Below are positions 9,319 through 18,815 of a stretch of 64,000 nucleotides of DNA, piece after piece. Both the position numbers and the translations under genes were made by a program. The stretch covers positions 434,001 to 498,000 of the forward strand of contig NZ_JAPMLQ010000002.1 of NCBI RefSeq assembly GCF_026410305.1, given 5' to 3'. The notes beneath the pieces were generated by a model. That model made no database searches. It was not told the DNA's origin and saw only the letters and a list, made by a program, of their open reading frames with translations. The first letter of the stretch is position 1; each line of letters begins with the position of its first letter. Origin of the DNA: Sulfitobacter sp. F26204. GTDB taxonomy: Bacteria > Pseudomonadota > Alphaproteobacteria > Rhodobacterales > Rhodobacteraceae.

Positions 9319-10413
9319 TCAGATCCCGTCAGAGTTGGTCGAATTCTGGGATTGCTCGGGGCTGTCCACGCCGCGATAGAGCAGACTTTGACGGTATTGT
9401 GCGACGCCAAAGCGCGCGAGCACCCCCAATGCGGCGGCCAGGGGTACGGCAACCAACATACCGACAAAGCCGAAAAGCGTACCAAAGACCGAAAGTGAAA
9501 GAATCAACCAGACTGGATGCAAGCCCACTGAGTTGCCCACCAATTTGGGAGTCAGGATATTGCCTTCGATCACCTGTCCCAAGGCAAAGATACCCGCAAC
9601 CAGGCCGATCGACAGCCAGTCACCCCAGAACTGAAACAGCGCCAGCCCGATCGCCAGGGCCCCGCCCAAAAGGGCACCCAGATAGGGAATAAAGGTCACA
9701 AGACCGGCAATAAAGCCGACAACCAGTCCGAATTGCAGCCCCACGACCATTAACGCGATGGCATAATAGGTGCCAAGCACCAGGCAGACGGTGCCCATTC
9801 CACGAATGAACGAGGCGAGAGTCTTGTCGATCTCGCGCGCCAGATGGCGGATCGTGGGTGCATGATCGCGCGGGATGAGCGTATCGATCGAGGCAACCAT
9901 ACGGTCCCAGTCCAGCAGCAGATAGACAGCAACAACCGGGACAATGACAAACAACACAACGATGTTCAGGATCGATGCAAAGGACGAAAGCGCGGTTTCA
10001 AGCAATTTTCCACCGCGTTCCTGAATGGTGGCACCCAGTGAAGTAAGCGAGGTGCTGAGTGTCGAGCTTTCATCAAGCAGGGCAGGAAAACGCTTGGTCA
10101 GAAAGGCGGTGAAATCGGTGAACAATTGCGGCGCGGTTTTGACCAGATTCACCGCCTGGGAACTGAGTGTCGGAACGATCAACAGGGTGATCACGACAAA
10201 CATCAGGATGGCCACCACCGTGATCAGGGCGGTAGCAAAGGTGCGGCTGAGCCCCAGCCGCTCAAGCCGGTCGGCGACAGGATCAAGGAAATAGGCAATG
10301 GCCCCCCCCAGCAGGAAGGGCATCAGGACATCGCCCAGGAACCACAGGATGACCAGAAACACCGCCATGGCGATGCCCCAGTATTTCAGTTGGTCGCGGA
10401 TCGGCAATGCCAT
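9319..10413 (-). CDS. AI-2E family membrane transporter
   Basis: A 364-residue inner-membrane protein with about eight hydrophobic segments, starting right after the N-terminus (WGIAMAVFLVILWFLGDVLM). The central soluble region with LIPRDHAPTIRHLAREID and the later GLVVGFIAGLVTFIPYLGAL segment are characteristic of the AI-2E/PerM family. Members have been linked to autoinducer-2 export, Na+/H+ exchange or general permease roles, so the substrate is not predictable. It heads the minus-strand operon with hdaA, ppk1 and ppx; its stop is one base from the hdaA start. Confidence 0.9.
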   Translation of the reverse strand: MALPIRDQLKYWGIAMAVFLVILWFLGDVLMPFLLGGAIAYFLDPVADRLERLGLSRTFATALITVVAILMFVVITLLIVPTLSSQAVNLVKTAPQLFTDFTAFLTKRFPALLDESSTLSTSLTSLGATIQERGGKLLETALSSFASILNIVVLFVIVPVVAVYLLLDWDRMVASIDTLIPRDHAPTIRHLAREIDKTLASFIRGMGTVCLVLGTYYAIALMVVGLQFGLVVGFIAGLVTFIPYLGALLGGALAIGLALFQFWGDWLSIGLVAGIFALGQVIEGNILTPKLVGNSVGLHPVWLILSLSVFGTLFGFVGMLVAVPLAAALGVLARFGVAQYRQSLLYRGVDSPEQSQNSTNSDGI

Positions 10414-10552
10414 GAGGGTTCTCCGTTAGCTGCAGGCCTCACATTGCGCGAACAAGGCTGCATTTCAAGGGCCGAACCGTGAAAACATCTGCTGGACCGG
10501 TCTTGACTTGGCGGTACGAAAGTCTCCACATCGGCGAAAAGGAGAGCCATTC

Positions 10553-11788
10553 ATGCATAGCGAATTTGACCGTGAACTCGAAGAACGTCTGGTCCGTTAC
10601 GCCGCCATCGACAGCCAGAGCGATGCGGCATCCCCAAGCCAGCCCAGCACTGCCATCCAATTGGACATGTCGCGCCTGTTGGTGGCTGAACTGGAAGAAA
10701 TGGGGGCCAAGGATGTTCAGTTGACCGATTATGGTGTTGTCCTGGCCACGATTCCCGCAACGGCAGAAGGTCCGTTGATGGGCTGGTGCGCCCATGTGGA
10801 TACAGCACCGCAGTTCAATGCATCCGGGGTAAAGCCCGTGGTGCATCGTGGCTATAACGGTGGCGACATCACCTTTGCCGATGCACCTGAATTGAAACTG
10901 TCGCCGGAAAACTCGCCCCATCTGGCGGGAAAGCAAGGCGAGGATATCATCACGGCAAGCGGTCTGACGCTCCTGGGTGGAGATGACAAGGCAGGGGTTG
11001 CCATTGCCATGACCGCCGCGCGACATTTGCTGACTAACCCCGAGATCAAACATGGTGGCATCCGGCTGGCCTTTACTCCGGATGAGGAAATCGGACGTGG
11101 CGTGGATCCACGGTTGCCGGCGGATTTTGGTGTGGATTTTGCCTATACCTTTGACGGCGGCAAACCCGGAGAGATCGAATTCGAGACCTTTTCGGCGGAT
11201 GGGGCCGTGATCAAGGTGGTGGGGGTCTCGGCGCATCCGGGCTTTGCAAAAGGCAAGATGGTCAATGCCCTGCATCTTGTTTCCAAGATCGTTATGATGC
11301 TGCCGCAGGTCGCGCTTACCCCAGATACAACCGATGGCACGGAAGGCTTTATTCACGTGTCCGAGATCAACGGTGGATCGTCAGAAGCCGAGATCACCCT
11401 GATCCTGCGTGATTTCGAACTGGACGGACTTGCGGCCAAAGGGGATCTGTTGCGCCGGATCTGTGACACCGTTGCAGCGACGGAACCACGGGCGCGCATC
11501 ACCTGCGACATCACTGCACAATATCGCAACATGCGCTACTGGCTGGAAAAAGACATGACACCGGTCGACCTGGTGCGGGCCGCGGTGGCCGATGTGGGGC
11601 TGGACCCGGTATCCGTGCCGATCAGGGGGGGGACGGATGGGTCGCGCCTGACCGAGATGGGTGTACCCTGTCCCAATGTCTTTACCGGGATGCAGGAGAT
11701 TCACGGGCCGCTGGAATGGATTTCGGTGCAGGATATGGCTTTGGCTACCCGTGTTGCCCTGGCCCTTGCCCAGCGGGCTGTGAGCTAA
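10553..11788 (+). CDS. pepT: Peptidase T (tripeptide aminopeptidase)
   Basis: A 411-residue cytosolic zinc aminopeptidase of family M20B that cleaves the N-terminal residue from tripeptides. Metal and catalytic residues are all present: His81 and Asp83 (GWCAHVDTAP), Asp144 (LGGDDKAG), the Glu178-Glu179 pair (TPDEEIGRG), DGG, and a C-terminal His in GMQEIHGP. ATG 10553 is chosen because AAAGGAGAG lies 8-15 bases upstream and homologues begin MHSEFDRELEERL-like; an upstream start at 10508 would add 15 atypical residues. Divergent from the AI-2E gene, with 139 bases between the two starts. Confidence 0.95.
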   Translation: MHSEFDRELEERLVRYAAIDSQSDAASPSQPSTAIQLDMSRLLVAELEEMGAKDVQLTDYGVVLATIPATAEGPLMGWCAHVDTAPQFNASGVKPVVHRGYNGGDITFADAPELKLSPENSPHLAGKQGEDIITASGLTLLGGDDKAGVAIAMTAARHLLTNPEIKHGGIRLAFTPDEEIGRGVDPRLPADFGVDFAYTFDGGKPGEIEFETFSADGAVIKVVGVSAHPGFAKGKMVNALHLVSKIVMMLPQVALTPDTTDGTEGFIHVSEINGGSSEAEITLILRDFELDGLAAKGDLLRRICDTVAATEPRARITCDITAQYRNMRYWLEKDMTPVDLVRAAVADVGLDPVSVPIRGGTDGSRLTEMGVPCPNVFTGMQEIHGPLEWISVQDMALATRVALALAQRAVS

Positions 11789-11792
11789 AGGC

Positions 11793-11892
11793 GCAGGCAG
11801 AGCCTGCATATGATTGATTGATTTTCCTGGCGGAAAATCTGTTGGAGGCTCTGCCTCCAAACCTCCGCGGTATTTGCCGGCCAAAAAGAGAA
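11793..11892. repeat. Three hairpins plus intergenic repeat, copy 2
   Basis: Between pepT and proS there are three perfect inverted repeats: GCAGGC-AGA-GCCTGC (11793-11807), ATTTTCC-TGGC-GGAAAAT (11821-11838) and GGAGGC-TCT-GCCTCC (11844-11858). They are followed by CCTCCGCGGTATTTGCCGG and CCAAAAAGAGAAG, which matches the element at 1871-1898. No run of T follows the hairpins, so a classical terminator is not evident, although the first may still end pepT transcription. It looks like a dispersed intergenic element rather than a gene-specific signal. Confidence 0.5.
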
Positions 11893-11962
11893 GATCGTTG
11901 TAGCGGGCGTGGCTTTGAATTAGTCAACGCGGGATATGAAATGTGTTTCGAGGAATGTTCCC

Positions 11963-13303
11963 ATGCGAATGAGCCGTTATTTCCTGCCTGTGCTGAAAGA
12001 GAACCCTTCCGAGGCGCAGATTGTCAGCCACCGGCTGATGCTGCGGGCGGGATTGATCAAGCAGTCGGCGGCGGGGATTTATTCCTGGTTGCCGATGGGG
12101 TTCAAGATTTTGCGCAAGCTTGAAAACATCGTGCATGAAGAGCAGGCACGGGCAGGGCATCTGGCGATGTTGATGCCGACGATCCAATCTGCCGACCTGT
12201 GGCATGAAAGTGGCCGCTATGATGCCTTTGGGGATGAAATGCTGCGGCTCAAGGACCGCGGCGGGCGCGAGATGTTGTTCACGCCGACCGCCGAAGAGTT
12301 GATCACGGATATTTTCCGTTCGCATGTCAGCAGCTACAAGGACCTGCCGCTGACGCTCTATCAGATCCAGTGGAAGTTTCGTGACGAAGTGCGACCGCGC
12401 TTCGGTGTGATGCGGGGGCGCGAATTCCTGATGAAGGACGGCTATAACTTTGATCTGACCAAGGAAGATGCGCTGCACAGTTACAACCGTCATCTGGTGA
12501 CCTATCTGCGGACCTATGAGCGTATGGGCTTGCAGGCGATTCCGATGCGGGCGGATTCGGGTGCCATGGGTGGTGATAACACCCATGAGTTTCTGGTGCT
12601 GGCGGAGACCGGTGAATCCGAAGTGTTCTACGACAGTGCAGTGACGGATCTGAGCTTTGGCGACCGCGAGATCGATTATGGCAGTGTAGCGGATTGTGCC
12701 GCGGTGATGGAGGAATTCACCACGAAATACGCCCGCACCGACGAAACCCATGATGAGACCCTGTTTAACGCGGTACCCGAGGAGCGCCGCCGCAGGGCCC
12801 GGGGCATCGAAGTGGGACAGATCTTTTATTTCGGGACCAAGTATTCCGAAGCGATGGGCGCGACTGTTCAAGGCCCTGATGGCAAGTCAACTGCGGTGCA
12901 TATGGGCAGTCACGGCATTGGCGTCAGCCGCCTGTTGGGGGCGATTATCGAAGCCAGCCATGACGAGAAAGGCATCATCTGGCCCGAAGGGGTGACGCCA
13001 TTCCACGCCGGAATCGTGAATTTGAAACAGGGAGATGCCGAAGCCGATGCAGCTTGTGACGCGCTTTATTCGGCGCTGGAACTGCTGGGGCTCGACCCGC
13101 TGTATGATGATCGCAAGGAACGTGCGGGCGGCAAGTTTGCCTCGATGGATCTGATTGGTTTGCCATGGCGGATAACGGTCGGGCCGCGCGGATTGAAGAA
13201 TGGTGTCGTGGAACTGACCTGTCGGCGCACGGGGGATAGCGAGGAATTGCCACCAGAGGCCGCAGTGCAGAAACTGGCGCAAATCTATGCCGGTATCGCC
13301 TGA
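11963..13303 (+). CDS. proS: Prolyl-tRNA synthetase, short alphaproteobacterial form
   Basis: A 446-residue class II synthetase that charges tRNA-Pro. It starts [19 protein letters not shown]. Class II motif 2 ([21 protein letters not shown]) and motif 3 ([17 protein letters not shown]) are present, with an anticodon-binding domain at the C-terminus. It lacks the roughly 180-residue editing insertion found in E. coli-type ProS between motifs 2 and 3, as is normal for the alphaproteobacterial form. Editing of Ala-tRNA-Pro would therefore need a free-standing ProXp-type protein, which is not in this window. An in-frame ATG at 11936 lacks a good ribosome site. Confidence 0.96.
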   Translation: MRMSRYFLPVLKENPSEAQIVSHRLMLRAGLIKQSAAGIYSWLPMGFKILRKLENIVHEEQARAGHLAMLMPTIQSADLWHESGRYDAFGDEMLRLKDRGGREMLFTPTAEELITDIFRSHVSSYKDLPLTLYQIQWKFRDEVRPRFGVMRGREFLMKDGYNFDLTKEDALHSYNRHLVTYLRTYERMGLQAIPMRADSGAMGGDNTHEFLVLAETGESEVFYDSAVTDLSFGDREIDYGSVADCAAVMEEFTTKYARTDETHDETLFNAVPEERRRRARGIEVGQIFYFGTKYSEAMGATVQGPDGKSTAVHMGSHGIGVSRLLGAIIEASHDEKGIIWPEGVTPFHAGIVNLKQGDAEADAACDALYSALELLGLDPLYDDRKERAGGKFASMDLIGLPWRITVGPRGLKNGVVELTCRRTGDSEELPPEAAVQKLAQIYAGIA

Positions 13304-13360
13304 GGTGTCGATCCGGCCGGAGGCACGGGAGGGGTGGCCCCCGATCGGGAGCCGGTGCCG

Positions 13361-13867
13361 ATGATCTTGCGCGTGTTGACCCTTGCCGGCGGTATTGCCG
13401 GTGCGGCGGCAACGTCGCAATTTCCGGAGTTTTCGCAGCAATACACCCAACGTCTGGGCGGTGCGGTTGATGCCCTGGCCGATGTGGTGGCGGATTTCGA
13501 TGCTTCTGCGGCGGCGGTTGGTCTTAGCCGCGAGGCAGCCCTGACTCAAATGGTAGGCAGTGATTTTCTCGAACGACGGCGGGTGGATATGACCGTGACC
13601 TTTGCACGTCATGCCCGGTTGAGCGCGGATCTGGCGGCACTGGAGGGCCAGGGCCCATTCATGCGCGCCTATCATCTGCCACGGCTTCGGGATCGGCAGA
13701 TCGCACAGGCAGCCTGGCATGCCTATCAACCTGCATTGCCGCTGAATTTTGCCGGGATCAGTTTCGCCCTGACCGGTTTCCTTGTGGGTGGCGGGTTTTC
13801 AGCGGTGTTGTTCCGGTTGCTACGCTGGCCGTTTCGCCGCCGGTCCGCCGGGGCCAAGACCGCTTGA
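13361..13867 (+). CDS. DUF2937 membrane protein
   Basis: A 168-residue protein with a hydrophobic N-terminal segment (MILRVLTLAGGIAGAAAT) and a second near the C-terminus (FAGISFALTGFLVGGGFSAV), leaving a mostly helical periplasmic or cytoplasmic loop between them. The pattern matches DUF2937, which has no known function. A GTG at 13334 is in frame but would put an acidic, Pro-rich tag before the membrane segment, so ATG 13361 is preferred. It sits between proS and lolC/E in the same direction; the tail overlaps the region before the next ribosome site but not its start. Confidence 0.75.
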   Translation: MILRVLTLAGGIAGAAATSQFPEFSQQYTQRLGGAVDALADVVADFDASAAAVGLSREAALTQMVGSDFLERRRVDMTVTFARHARLSADLAALEGQGPFMRAYHLPRLRDRQIAQAAWHAYQPALPLNFAGISFALTGFLVGGGFSAVLFRLLRWPFRRRSAGAKTA

Positions 13868-13917
13868 CCGCCCCACGTCAAACCGCCACCTTGCGCGGTA
13901 CCTCTGAGGACTTTTAT

Positions 13918-15201
13918 ATGGCGCAGACGCCCCCTTTTGCAGCTTTTGAATGGATGATCGCCTGGCGCTACCTGCGCGCGCGGCGTGCCGAGGGCGGCGT
14001 CAGCGTTATGACATGGATCAGCCTGATCGGCATCACATTGGCGGTGTTTGCCCTGATCGCAACCCTGTCGGTGCGTTCGGGGTTTCGGGCGGAATTTGTT
14101 GACACCATTCTGGGCGCGAATGCCCATGTGACTGTCTATCAGATGGGCGAGGTGGCGGCCAACGGCCAGATCGATCGCAGCATTGCCGACTATGAAAGCC
14201 TGGCCGCAGAGGTCGCGCAGGTGCCTGGCGTGACCCGTGTTGCACCCCTGGTGCGCCAACAGGTGATGGCGAACAGTGGACAGTCCAATGCGGGCGTCGA
14301 GGTATTCGGCATTGCGACTGATGATCTCAAGACCATCCCGCGCATTGCGGTGTCGGAACAGGCAGAGGGTGACATCAACCGTTTTGACGAAGGCATTGCC
14401 ATCGGCATCGGTGTGGCCCGCACCCTGGGGGTGACGGTGGGGGACCGCGTCAAGCTGATTTCGCCTAATGGTGTGAAAACCGCGTTTGGCACCAGCCCGC
14501 GTGTGAACGCATATGAGGTGGTATATATCTTTGCGGCCGGGCGGTATGACATCGACCGAACCCGTGTTTATCTGCCTCTAAGAGAGGCACAAATATTTTT
14601 CAATCGTGAAGGGTTGGCAGATGAACTTGAAGTCATGGTCGAAGATCCGGAAGCCGTCGATGATATGGCAATGCAACTGTTGCAGGCCGCTGGCCCAGGC
14701 GGCCAGATCTGGACCTGGCGGGATGCATCGGGGTCTTTCCTGAGCGCTCTGGACATCGAAGACCGCGTGATGTTCGTGATCCTGTCAGTGCTGGTCTTGA
14801 TCGCTGCGATGAACATCGTGTCAGGGCTGATCATGCTGGTCAAAAACAAGGGCCGCGATATTGGTATCCTGCGCACGATGGGCCTTACACAGGGGTCAAT
14901 CATGCGGGTATTTTTTATCTGTGGTGCCTTTACTGGCATCATTGGCACGGGTTTGGGTGTTGTGTTCGGTTGTCTGTTTGCCGTTTATGTCGACCAGATT
15001 TTCGGGTTTGTGAACTATCTTTCAGGGGGCACGGCATGGGATGCCTCGATACGTGGCATCTATTTCCTTCCAGCCAAGCTGCAATTGGGGGATGTGCTGT
15101 CGGCCATCAGCCTGTCTTTGGGCCTGTCCTTTGTCGTGACGATCTTTCCGGCGCGGCGTGCGGCGCGGATGAACCCGGTGGAGGCATTGCGGTATGAATG
15201 A
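13918..15201 (+). CDS. lolC: Lipoprotein-releasing ABC permease (LolC/LolE)
   Basis: A 427-residue MacB-type permease. One transmembrane helix lies near the N-terminus ([19 protein letters not shown]), followed by a large periplasmic domain (about residues 50-270) and three helices at the C-terminus. It begins with [20 protein letters not shown], the usual LolC/E start. With LolD it extracts sorted lipoproteins from the inner membrane for LolA. Only one permease gene is present, so the complex is probably LolF-like with two copies of this protein, as in many alphaproteobacteria. It overlaps lolD by 8 bases. Confidence 0.93.
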   Translation: MAQTPPFAAFEWMIAWRYLRARRAEGGVSVMTWISLIGITLAVFALIATLSVRSGFRAEFVDTILGANAHVTVYQMGEVAANGQIDRSIADYESLAAEVAQVPGVTRVAPLVRQQVMANSGQSNAGVEVFGIATDDLKTIPRIAVSEQAEGDINRFDEGIAIGIGVARTLGVTVGDRVKLISPNGVKTAFGTSPRVNAYEVVYIFAAGRYDIDRTRVYLPLREAQIFFNREGLADELEVMVEDPEAVDDMAMQLLQAAGPGGQIWTWRDASGSFLSALDIEDRVMFVILSVLVLIAAMNIVSGLIMLVKNKGRDIGILRTMGLTQGSIMRVFFICGAFTGIIGTGLGVVFGCLFAVYVDQIFGFVNYLSGGTAWDASIRGIYFLPAKLQLGDVLSAISLSLGLSFVVTIFPARRAARMNPVEALRYE

Positions 15202-15877
15202 TCCGGTTCTCCAGCTTGAAAACATCACCAAGGTCTATAACCTGGGTAAACCGAACGAAGTGCAGGTCCTGCGCGGCATCGACCTGACGCTTGCGGCGGG
15301 CGAGGTGGTGGCACTGGTCGCGCCATCGGGAGCGGGCAAATCGACACTGCTGCATATCGCGGGGCTGTTGGACACACCTGACAGTGGCACCGTGCGGATC
15401 GCAGGGGATGATATGACAGGACAATCAGACCGGCGGCGCACCCGTATACGCCGGTCTGATGTCGGATTCATCTATCAATTCCACCATCTGCTGCCGGAAT
15501 TTTCGGCACTTGAAAACATCCTGTTGCCGCAACTGGCAAATGGAGTTCCCCGTGCTCAGGCCGGGATCCGGGCCTTGGCATTGCTTGAAAAAGTCGGAAT
15601 TGCCCCTCGCGCCGATCACCGTCCCGCTGCGCTCTCGGGTGGAGAACAGCAGCGGGTGGCATTTTGTCGCGCACTTGCCAATGCGCCGCAATTGCTCCTG
15701 GCGGATGAACCAACCGGCAACCTTGATCCTGCGACTTCGGATCAGGTGTTTGCCGCATTGCTTGATCTGGTTCGGGAAACCGGGCTTTCGGCGCTGATCG
15801 CCACCCACAACCTTGATCTTGCTGCCCGTATGGACCGTCAGATCAGGCTCGACTCAGGGCAGCTGGTGCCGGTGTAA
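15194..15877 (+). CDS. lolD: Lipoprotein-releasing ABC ATPase LolD
   Basis: A 227-residue ATPase that powers lipoprotein release. Walker A is APSGAGKST, the signature is [15 protein letters not shown], Walker B is [12 protein letters not shown], and the switch His is in IATHNLDLA. All are intact. The start ATG lies inside the last codons of the permease gene (8-base overlap), so translation is coupled. Length and the N-terminal [13 protein letters not shown] are typical of LolD rather than of MacB or FtsE ATPases. Confidence 0.94.
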   Translation: MNDPVLQLENITKVYNLGKPNEVQVLRGIDLTLAAGEVVALVAPSGAGKSTLLHIAGLLDTPDSGTVRIAGDDMTGQSDRRRTRIRRSDVGFIYQFHHLLPEFSALENILLPQLANGVPRAQAGIRALALLEKVGIAPRADHRPAALSGGEQQRVAFCRALANAPQLLLADEPTGNLDPATSDQVFAALLDLVRETGLSALIATHNLDLAARMDRQIRLDSGQLVPV

Positions 15878-15960
15878 AGCGCAGATAGTCTTGACGCAGG
15901 ATACACCCTTGCCCACAGTTTGCTTTGGGGGTTTCAAATCCTCGCAGACAAGGGTTAACG

Positions 15961-16938
15961 ATGGTTCAGGTTTCGTTAGACAAGATACAACAAACGGTTC
16001 AGGCGGCCTTGCTTGCCCATGGAGCTGACGGGTTTCCCGCTGCTGAGGTCGCGCGGGCCGTGGCAGAAGCCGAAGCCATCGGGAACAAGATTTGCGGGCT
16101 TTACTATGTTGAAAGCTATTGCCTGCAACTCAAGTCCGGTCGCGTGGATGGCAGCGTCACGCCAACGGTCAACAAGGTGCGCAGTGCCAGCATTCATGTG
16201 GACGCGCATTTTGGCTTTGCACAGCCTGCCTTTGCCTATGGCCTACCGGTTGCTCTGGATGCGGCGCGTCAATCGGGGATCGCCTCACTTGCGGTGGGTC
16301 ATGCCCATACCTGCACCTCACTGGGCTATTTTACCGAACAAATCGCCCGTGCAGGTTTTATCGGCCTTGGCTTCACCAATGCTTCGCCCATTGTGGCCGC
16401 ACCGGGGGGCAAGACCCGTGTGATCGGAACCAATCCGATTGCGTTTTCCGTCCCCGATGGCGCGGGCGGCATTGCAATGCAGTTTGATCAATCTACCTCG
16501 ACCGTGGCGCTGGGCAAGATCACCATGGCCAAAGCCGCAGGCGAAAGCATCCCAGAAGGCTGGGCGGTGGATGCACAGGGCAATTCCACAACAGACCCTG
16601 CCAAAGCCATAGAAGGTTCGCTGGTTTCGATGGGCGGATACAAGGGCTGGGGGTTCGGTTTGATGGCCGAAATTCTGGCGGCTGGTTTGACCGGCGGTGT
16701 GCTTTCGCGCGATGTCAAACCGCTGAAGACCCCCGAGGGCAAACCACATGATCTGGGGCAATATTACATTGTGATCGACCCCGCCAATGCGCCTGATTTT
16801 GCCGACAAACTCGAGATATTGAGTGCCGAGGCCAGCGCCGATGAAGGTGCGCGGATGCCCGGCCAGAACAAGCAACGAATGGATCCGGTAGAGGTGCCGG
16901 ATGCGCTTTGGGATCAGATGTTGGCGCTGGCCGGTTAA
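15961..16938 (+). CDS. LDH2/malate dehydrogenase-family NAD(P)-dependent oxidoreductase
   Basis: A 325-residue 2-oxoacid reductase or 2-hydroxyacid dehydrogenase. It has the LDH2 fold features VGHAHTCTSLGYFTEQIAR (catalytic His region), GFTNASPIVAAPGGK and the GTNPIAFSVP nucleotide loop. Family members include delta1-piperideine-2-carboxylate reductase, ureidoglycolate dehydrogenase, sulfolactate dehydrogenase and malate dehydrogenase, and the sequence alone does not decide among them. ATG 15961 is chosen because it starts the typical MVQVSLDKI helix; an in-frame start at 15925 lies in leader sequence. No pathway genes flank it. Confidence 0.85.
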   Translation: MVQVSLDKIQQTVQAALLAHGADGFPAAEVARAVAEAEAIGNKICGLYYVESYCLQLKSGRVDGSVTPTVNKVRSASIHVDAHFGFAQPAFAYGLPVALDAARQSGIASLAVGHAHTCTSLGYFTEQIARAGFIGLGFTNASPIVAAPGGKTRVIGTNPIAFSVPDGAGGIAMQFDQSTSTVALGKITMAKAAGESIPEGWAVDAQGNSTTDPAKAIEGSLVSMGGYKGWGFGLMAEILAAGLTGGVLSRDVKPLKTPEGKPHDLGQYYIVIDPANAPDFADKLEILSAEASADEGARMPGQNKQRMDPVEVPDALWDQMLALAG

Positions 16939-17175
16939 ACTTGGCGTGGCCTGCTGGTTCTTCCTGCCGGTTCGGCAATGCCTGTTACAGCACCCGGTTC
17001 CGAATGTACTGCGAGCTTGCGACACATCCGGTAAACCGTCACCAACGCCCCGCGCAGCACACTACCGGTGAGTTGCCTTATTGCGCGATTTTTCGGCATC
17101 GTATTGATGTGGATCATGGACCTAGTCACCGCACCGGCAGAATGTGACCGGAATAGCAACTTAGGAGAATTTGCC

Positions 17176-17586
17176 ATGCCCGTCCTTCGCACATCTCTGG
17201 GTGCCGGTATCGGTCTTGTCCTGCTGGCGGCCTGTGCACCGAATTCCATGCCCGACGCGCCTGAAGGGGCGGCGTTTTTTGCGGCAAATTGCGTGGCCTG
17301 CCATGGTGGCGATGCGCGTGGTGCGGGGGCTGCGGATACCTGGCTGACTGCGCGGCCACCGGATCTGACGGTTCTGGCGCGCGACAATGGCGGTGTGTTC
17401 CCGACGGCGCGGACACTCAGCACGATTTGGGGGGATCCCGAGCAAAGCCATCTGGCCCGCGTGATGCCCCAATTCGGCGGTGCGATGGCGGATGATCTTG
17501 TGCCGGTCGAGGTCGACGGTGTGCTGACGCCGACACCGCGTGCCCTGGCCGGTGTGCTGGCCTATCTCGAAAGCCTGCAACGCTAG
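17176..17586 (+). CDS. Small c-type cytochrome lipoprotein
   Basis: A 136-residue exported monohaem cytochrome. The signal peptide ends in a lipobox (LLAAC, Cys20), suggesting anchoring as a lipoprotein. The haem site is CVACH at residues 39-43. A likely distal Met lies in VMPQFGG near residue 97, as in class I cytochromes. ATG 17176 has AGGAG 9 bases upstream; longer in-frame starts would bury the signal peptide. The stop codon overlaps that of the convergent gene. The redox partner is not evident from neighbours. Confidence 0.88.
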   Translation: MPVLRTSLGAGIGLVLLAACAPNSMPDAPEGAAFFAANCVACHGGDARGAGAADTWLTARPPDLTVLARDNGGVFPTARTLSTIWGDPEQSHLARVMPQFGGAMADDLVPVEVDGVLTPTPRALAGVLAYLESLQR

Positions 17587-18269
17587 CCACAAATCCCGCG
17601 CGGATCGACCCCGTCCCAGGGCAGGCGCAGATTCCATTCTCGCGACTGGGGCAGGGGCGTCACCGGCATGACCTGGGCGATCAGCCCGTGCAGGCGCTCG
17701 GTGCGCGGTGCTGTCGGTGCCATGGCACGGCAGCAGACATATTCCTCGACAATCGACCCTTGCTGTTCATAGGCAAAATCGCTGAATTTGCGGTCGTCGT
17801 CGATTTCAAACAGATAGGGATCGGCGCTGCCGCTGTGTTCGGATGCGGCGCGCAGCGGTGAATATCCAGTTGTGGCGCGGTTCTGCCATTGCCAGACATG
17901 GGTCAGCTCATGCGCGAACAGCATCGCGGCGATCAACCCGATGGTGTCAGGATAGTCGGGCAGATAGTCCTCGATATACCAGTCCTTGTCGAACAGGATG
18001 CGGTTATATAGCGCCACAGCGGCGGGCTTGCTTGTCACGATTTCATCTGTGGGGGGCGGCAGGATCAGCTCACGGCAGGTGGTGCGCGGACGCGGCTTGC
18101 GCCGGAACGTCACGGCGCGGGTCGGTGCCCCGTCATGCAGCCGAACCCGATCATAGTTCAGCGTGTCACCGTGTATCGTGCCGAGGAAGGCGCGTTCATT
18201 CTCGGTCAGAGGGCGGCTGCAGGCAGTCAGCAGCAGACAGACCAGCATTATTAGCGCAGTCGTCCTCAT
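17583..18269 (-). CDS. Lipoprotein with HExxH metalloprotease-like motif
   Basis: A 228-residue protein with a lipoprotein signal (LLLTAC, Cys17) and a zincin-type HELTH at residues 120-124 in MLFAHELTHVWQWQ. The helix context resembles the DUF4157/eCIS-core type of putative metallopeptidase more than a characterised protease family. A downstream Glu that could be the third ligand lies around IVEEY, but this is not certain. The start chosen at 18269 overlaps the thioesterase stop (ATGA) and begins the signal peptide exactly. Probably envelope-located. Confidence 0.72.
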   Translation of the reverse strand: MRTTALIMLVCLLLTACSRPLTENERAFLGTIHGDTLNYDRVRLHDGAPTRAVTFRRKPRPRTTCRELILPPPTDEIVTSKPAAVALYNRILFDKDWYIEDYLPDYPDTIGLIAAMLFAHELTHVWQWQNRATTGYSPLRAASEHSGSADPYLFEIDDDRKFSDFAYEQQGSIVEEYVCCRAMAPTAPRTERLHGLIAQVMPVTPLPQSREWNLRLPWDGVDPRGICG

Positions 18270-18670
18270 CACCGTGCAAAGGTAGCCGTGGCCATGGCAA
18301 CGGCTTTGCCCGAAGGTTCGGCGATCAGGGTGCAACGGGTAAACATCATGGACTTCCCCGCCCGGGTGACTTCGGCCTCACAGCGGATGCTGTCGCCCGT
18401 TGCCGGGCGCAGAAACTGTGTGTCCAGCGTGACGGTGCCCACGGGCTCGGGCGCGTCCAGATGCCCGAAACAGGCCAAGACCATCGCGGTATCGGCCAGC
18501 GCGGTGAGGGCCTGTCCACAGACAATGTCGCCAATGCGTTTGATGTCGGGCGTGATCGGAATGGTCATGACGGTGCGCGCGGCGGAGATTTCGCTGATCA
18601 CGGGGGACAGGGCCTTGATCCAAGGGGCGAACCCCTGATCAAGGATGGTCTGGGCGGTTTCGGGTGTCAT
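18269..18670 (-). CDS. PaaI-family hotdog thioesterase
   Basis: A 133-residue single hotdog-fold protein. It has the family pattern of a catalytic-helix region (GQALTALADTAMVLACFGHL) following VCG, and a C-terminal beta sheet with GDSIRCEAEVTRAGKSMMFTRC. Such enzymes hydrolyse acyl-CoA thioesters, often phenylacetyl or medium-chain ones; the substrate cannot be assigned. Translation is coupled to the downstream lipoprotein gene by an ATGA overlap. The inverted repeat at 18689-18750 lies directly upstream. Confidence 0.85.
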   Translation of the reverse strand: MTPETAQTILDQGFAPWIKALSPVISEISAARTVMTIPITPDIKRIGDIVCGQALTALADTAMVLACFGHLDAPEPVGTVTLDTQFLRPATGDSIRCEAEVTRAGKSMMFTRCTLIAEPSGKAVAMATATFAR

Positions 18671-18688
18671 GTCTGCGGTTTCCGTTAT

Positions 18689-18750
18689 GCGTGGGTTGCA
18701 CCCACCCTACGGCGTCATTTCGGGGATTGGTAGGGTGGTGCAACCCACGC
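18689..18750. repeat. Long inverted repeat (REP-like)
   Basis: A 22-base left arm at 18689-18710 and a 21-base right arm at 18730-18750 are complementary except for one missing G, with a 19-base loop. The arm core reads GTAGGGTGGTGCAACCCACG. Motifs of this type (GTAGGGTGGGTGCAACCCACG) are familiar as dispersed palindromes in several proteobacteria. It separates the thioesterase from the AT-rich DUF3800 gene and could mark the edge of an insertion. Confidence 0.75.
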
Positions 18751-18815
18751 TGCGCGACACTTGCCCACATGGGGAGGGGCTTTAGGCAGGACGATAGTTT
18801 GGGATGCAAAGCCAA

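Noticed and set aside
10439-11356. A minus-strand open frame of 305 codons opposite pepT
   Set aside because: Shadow of pepT; no domain features, and pepT motifs are all intact on the other strand.
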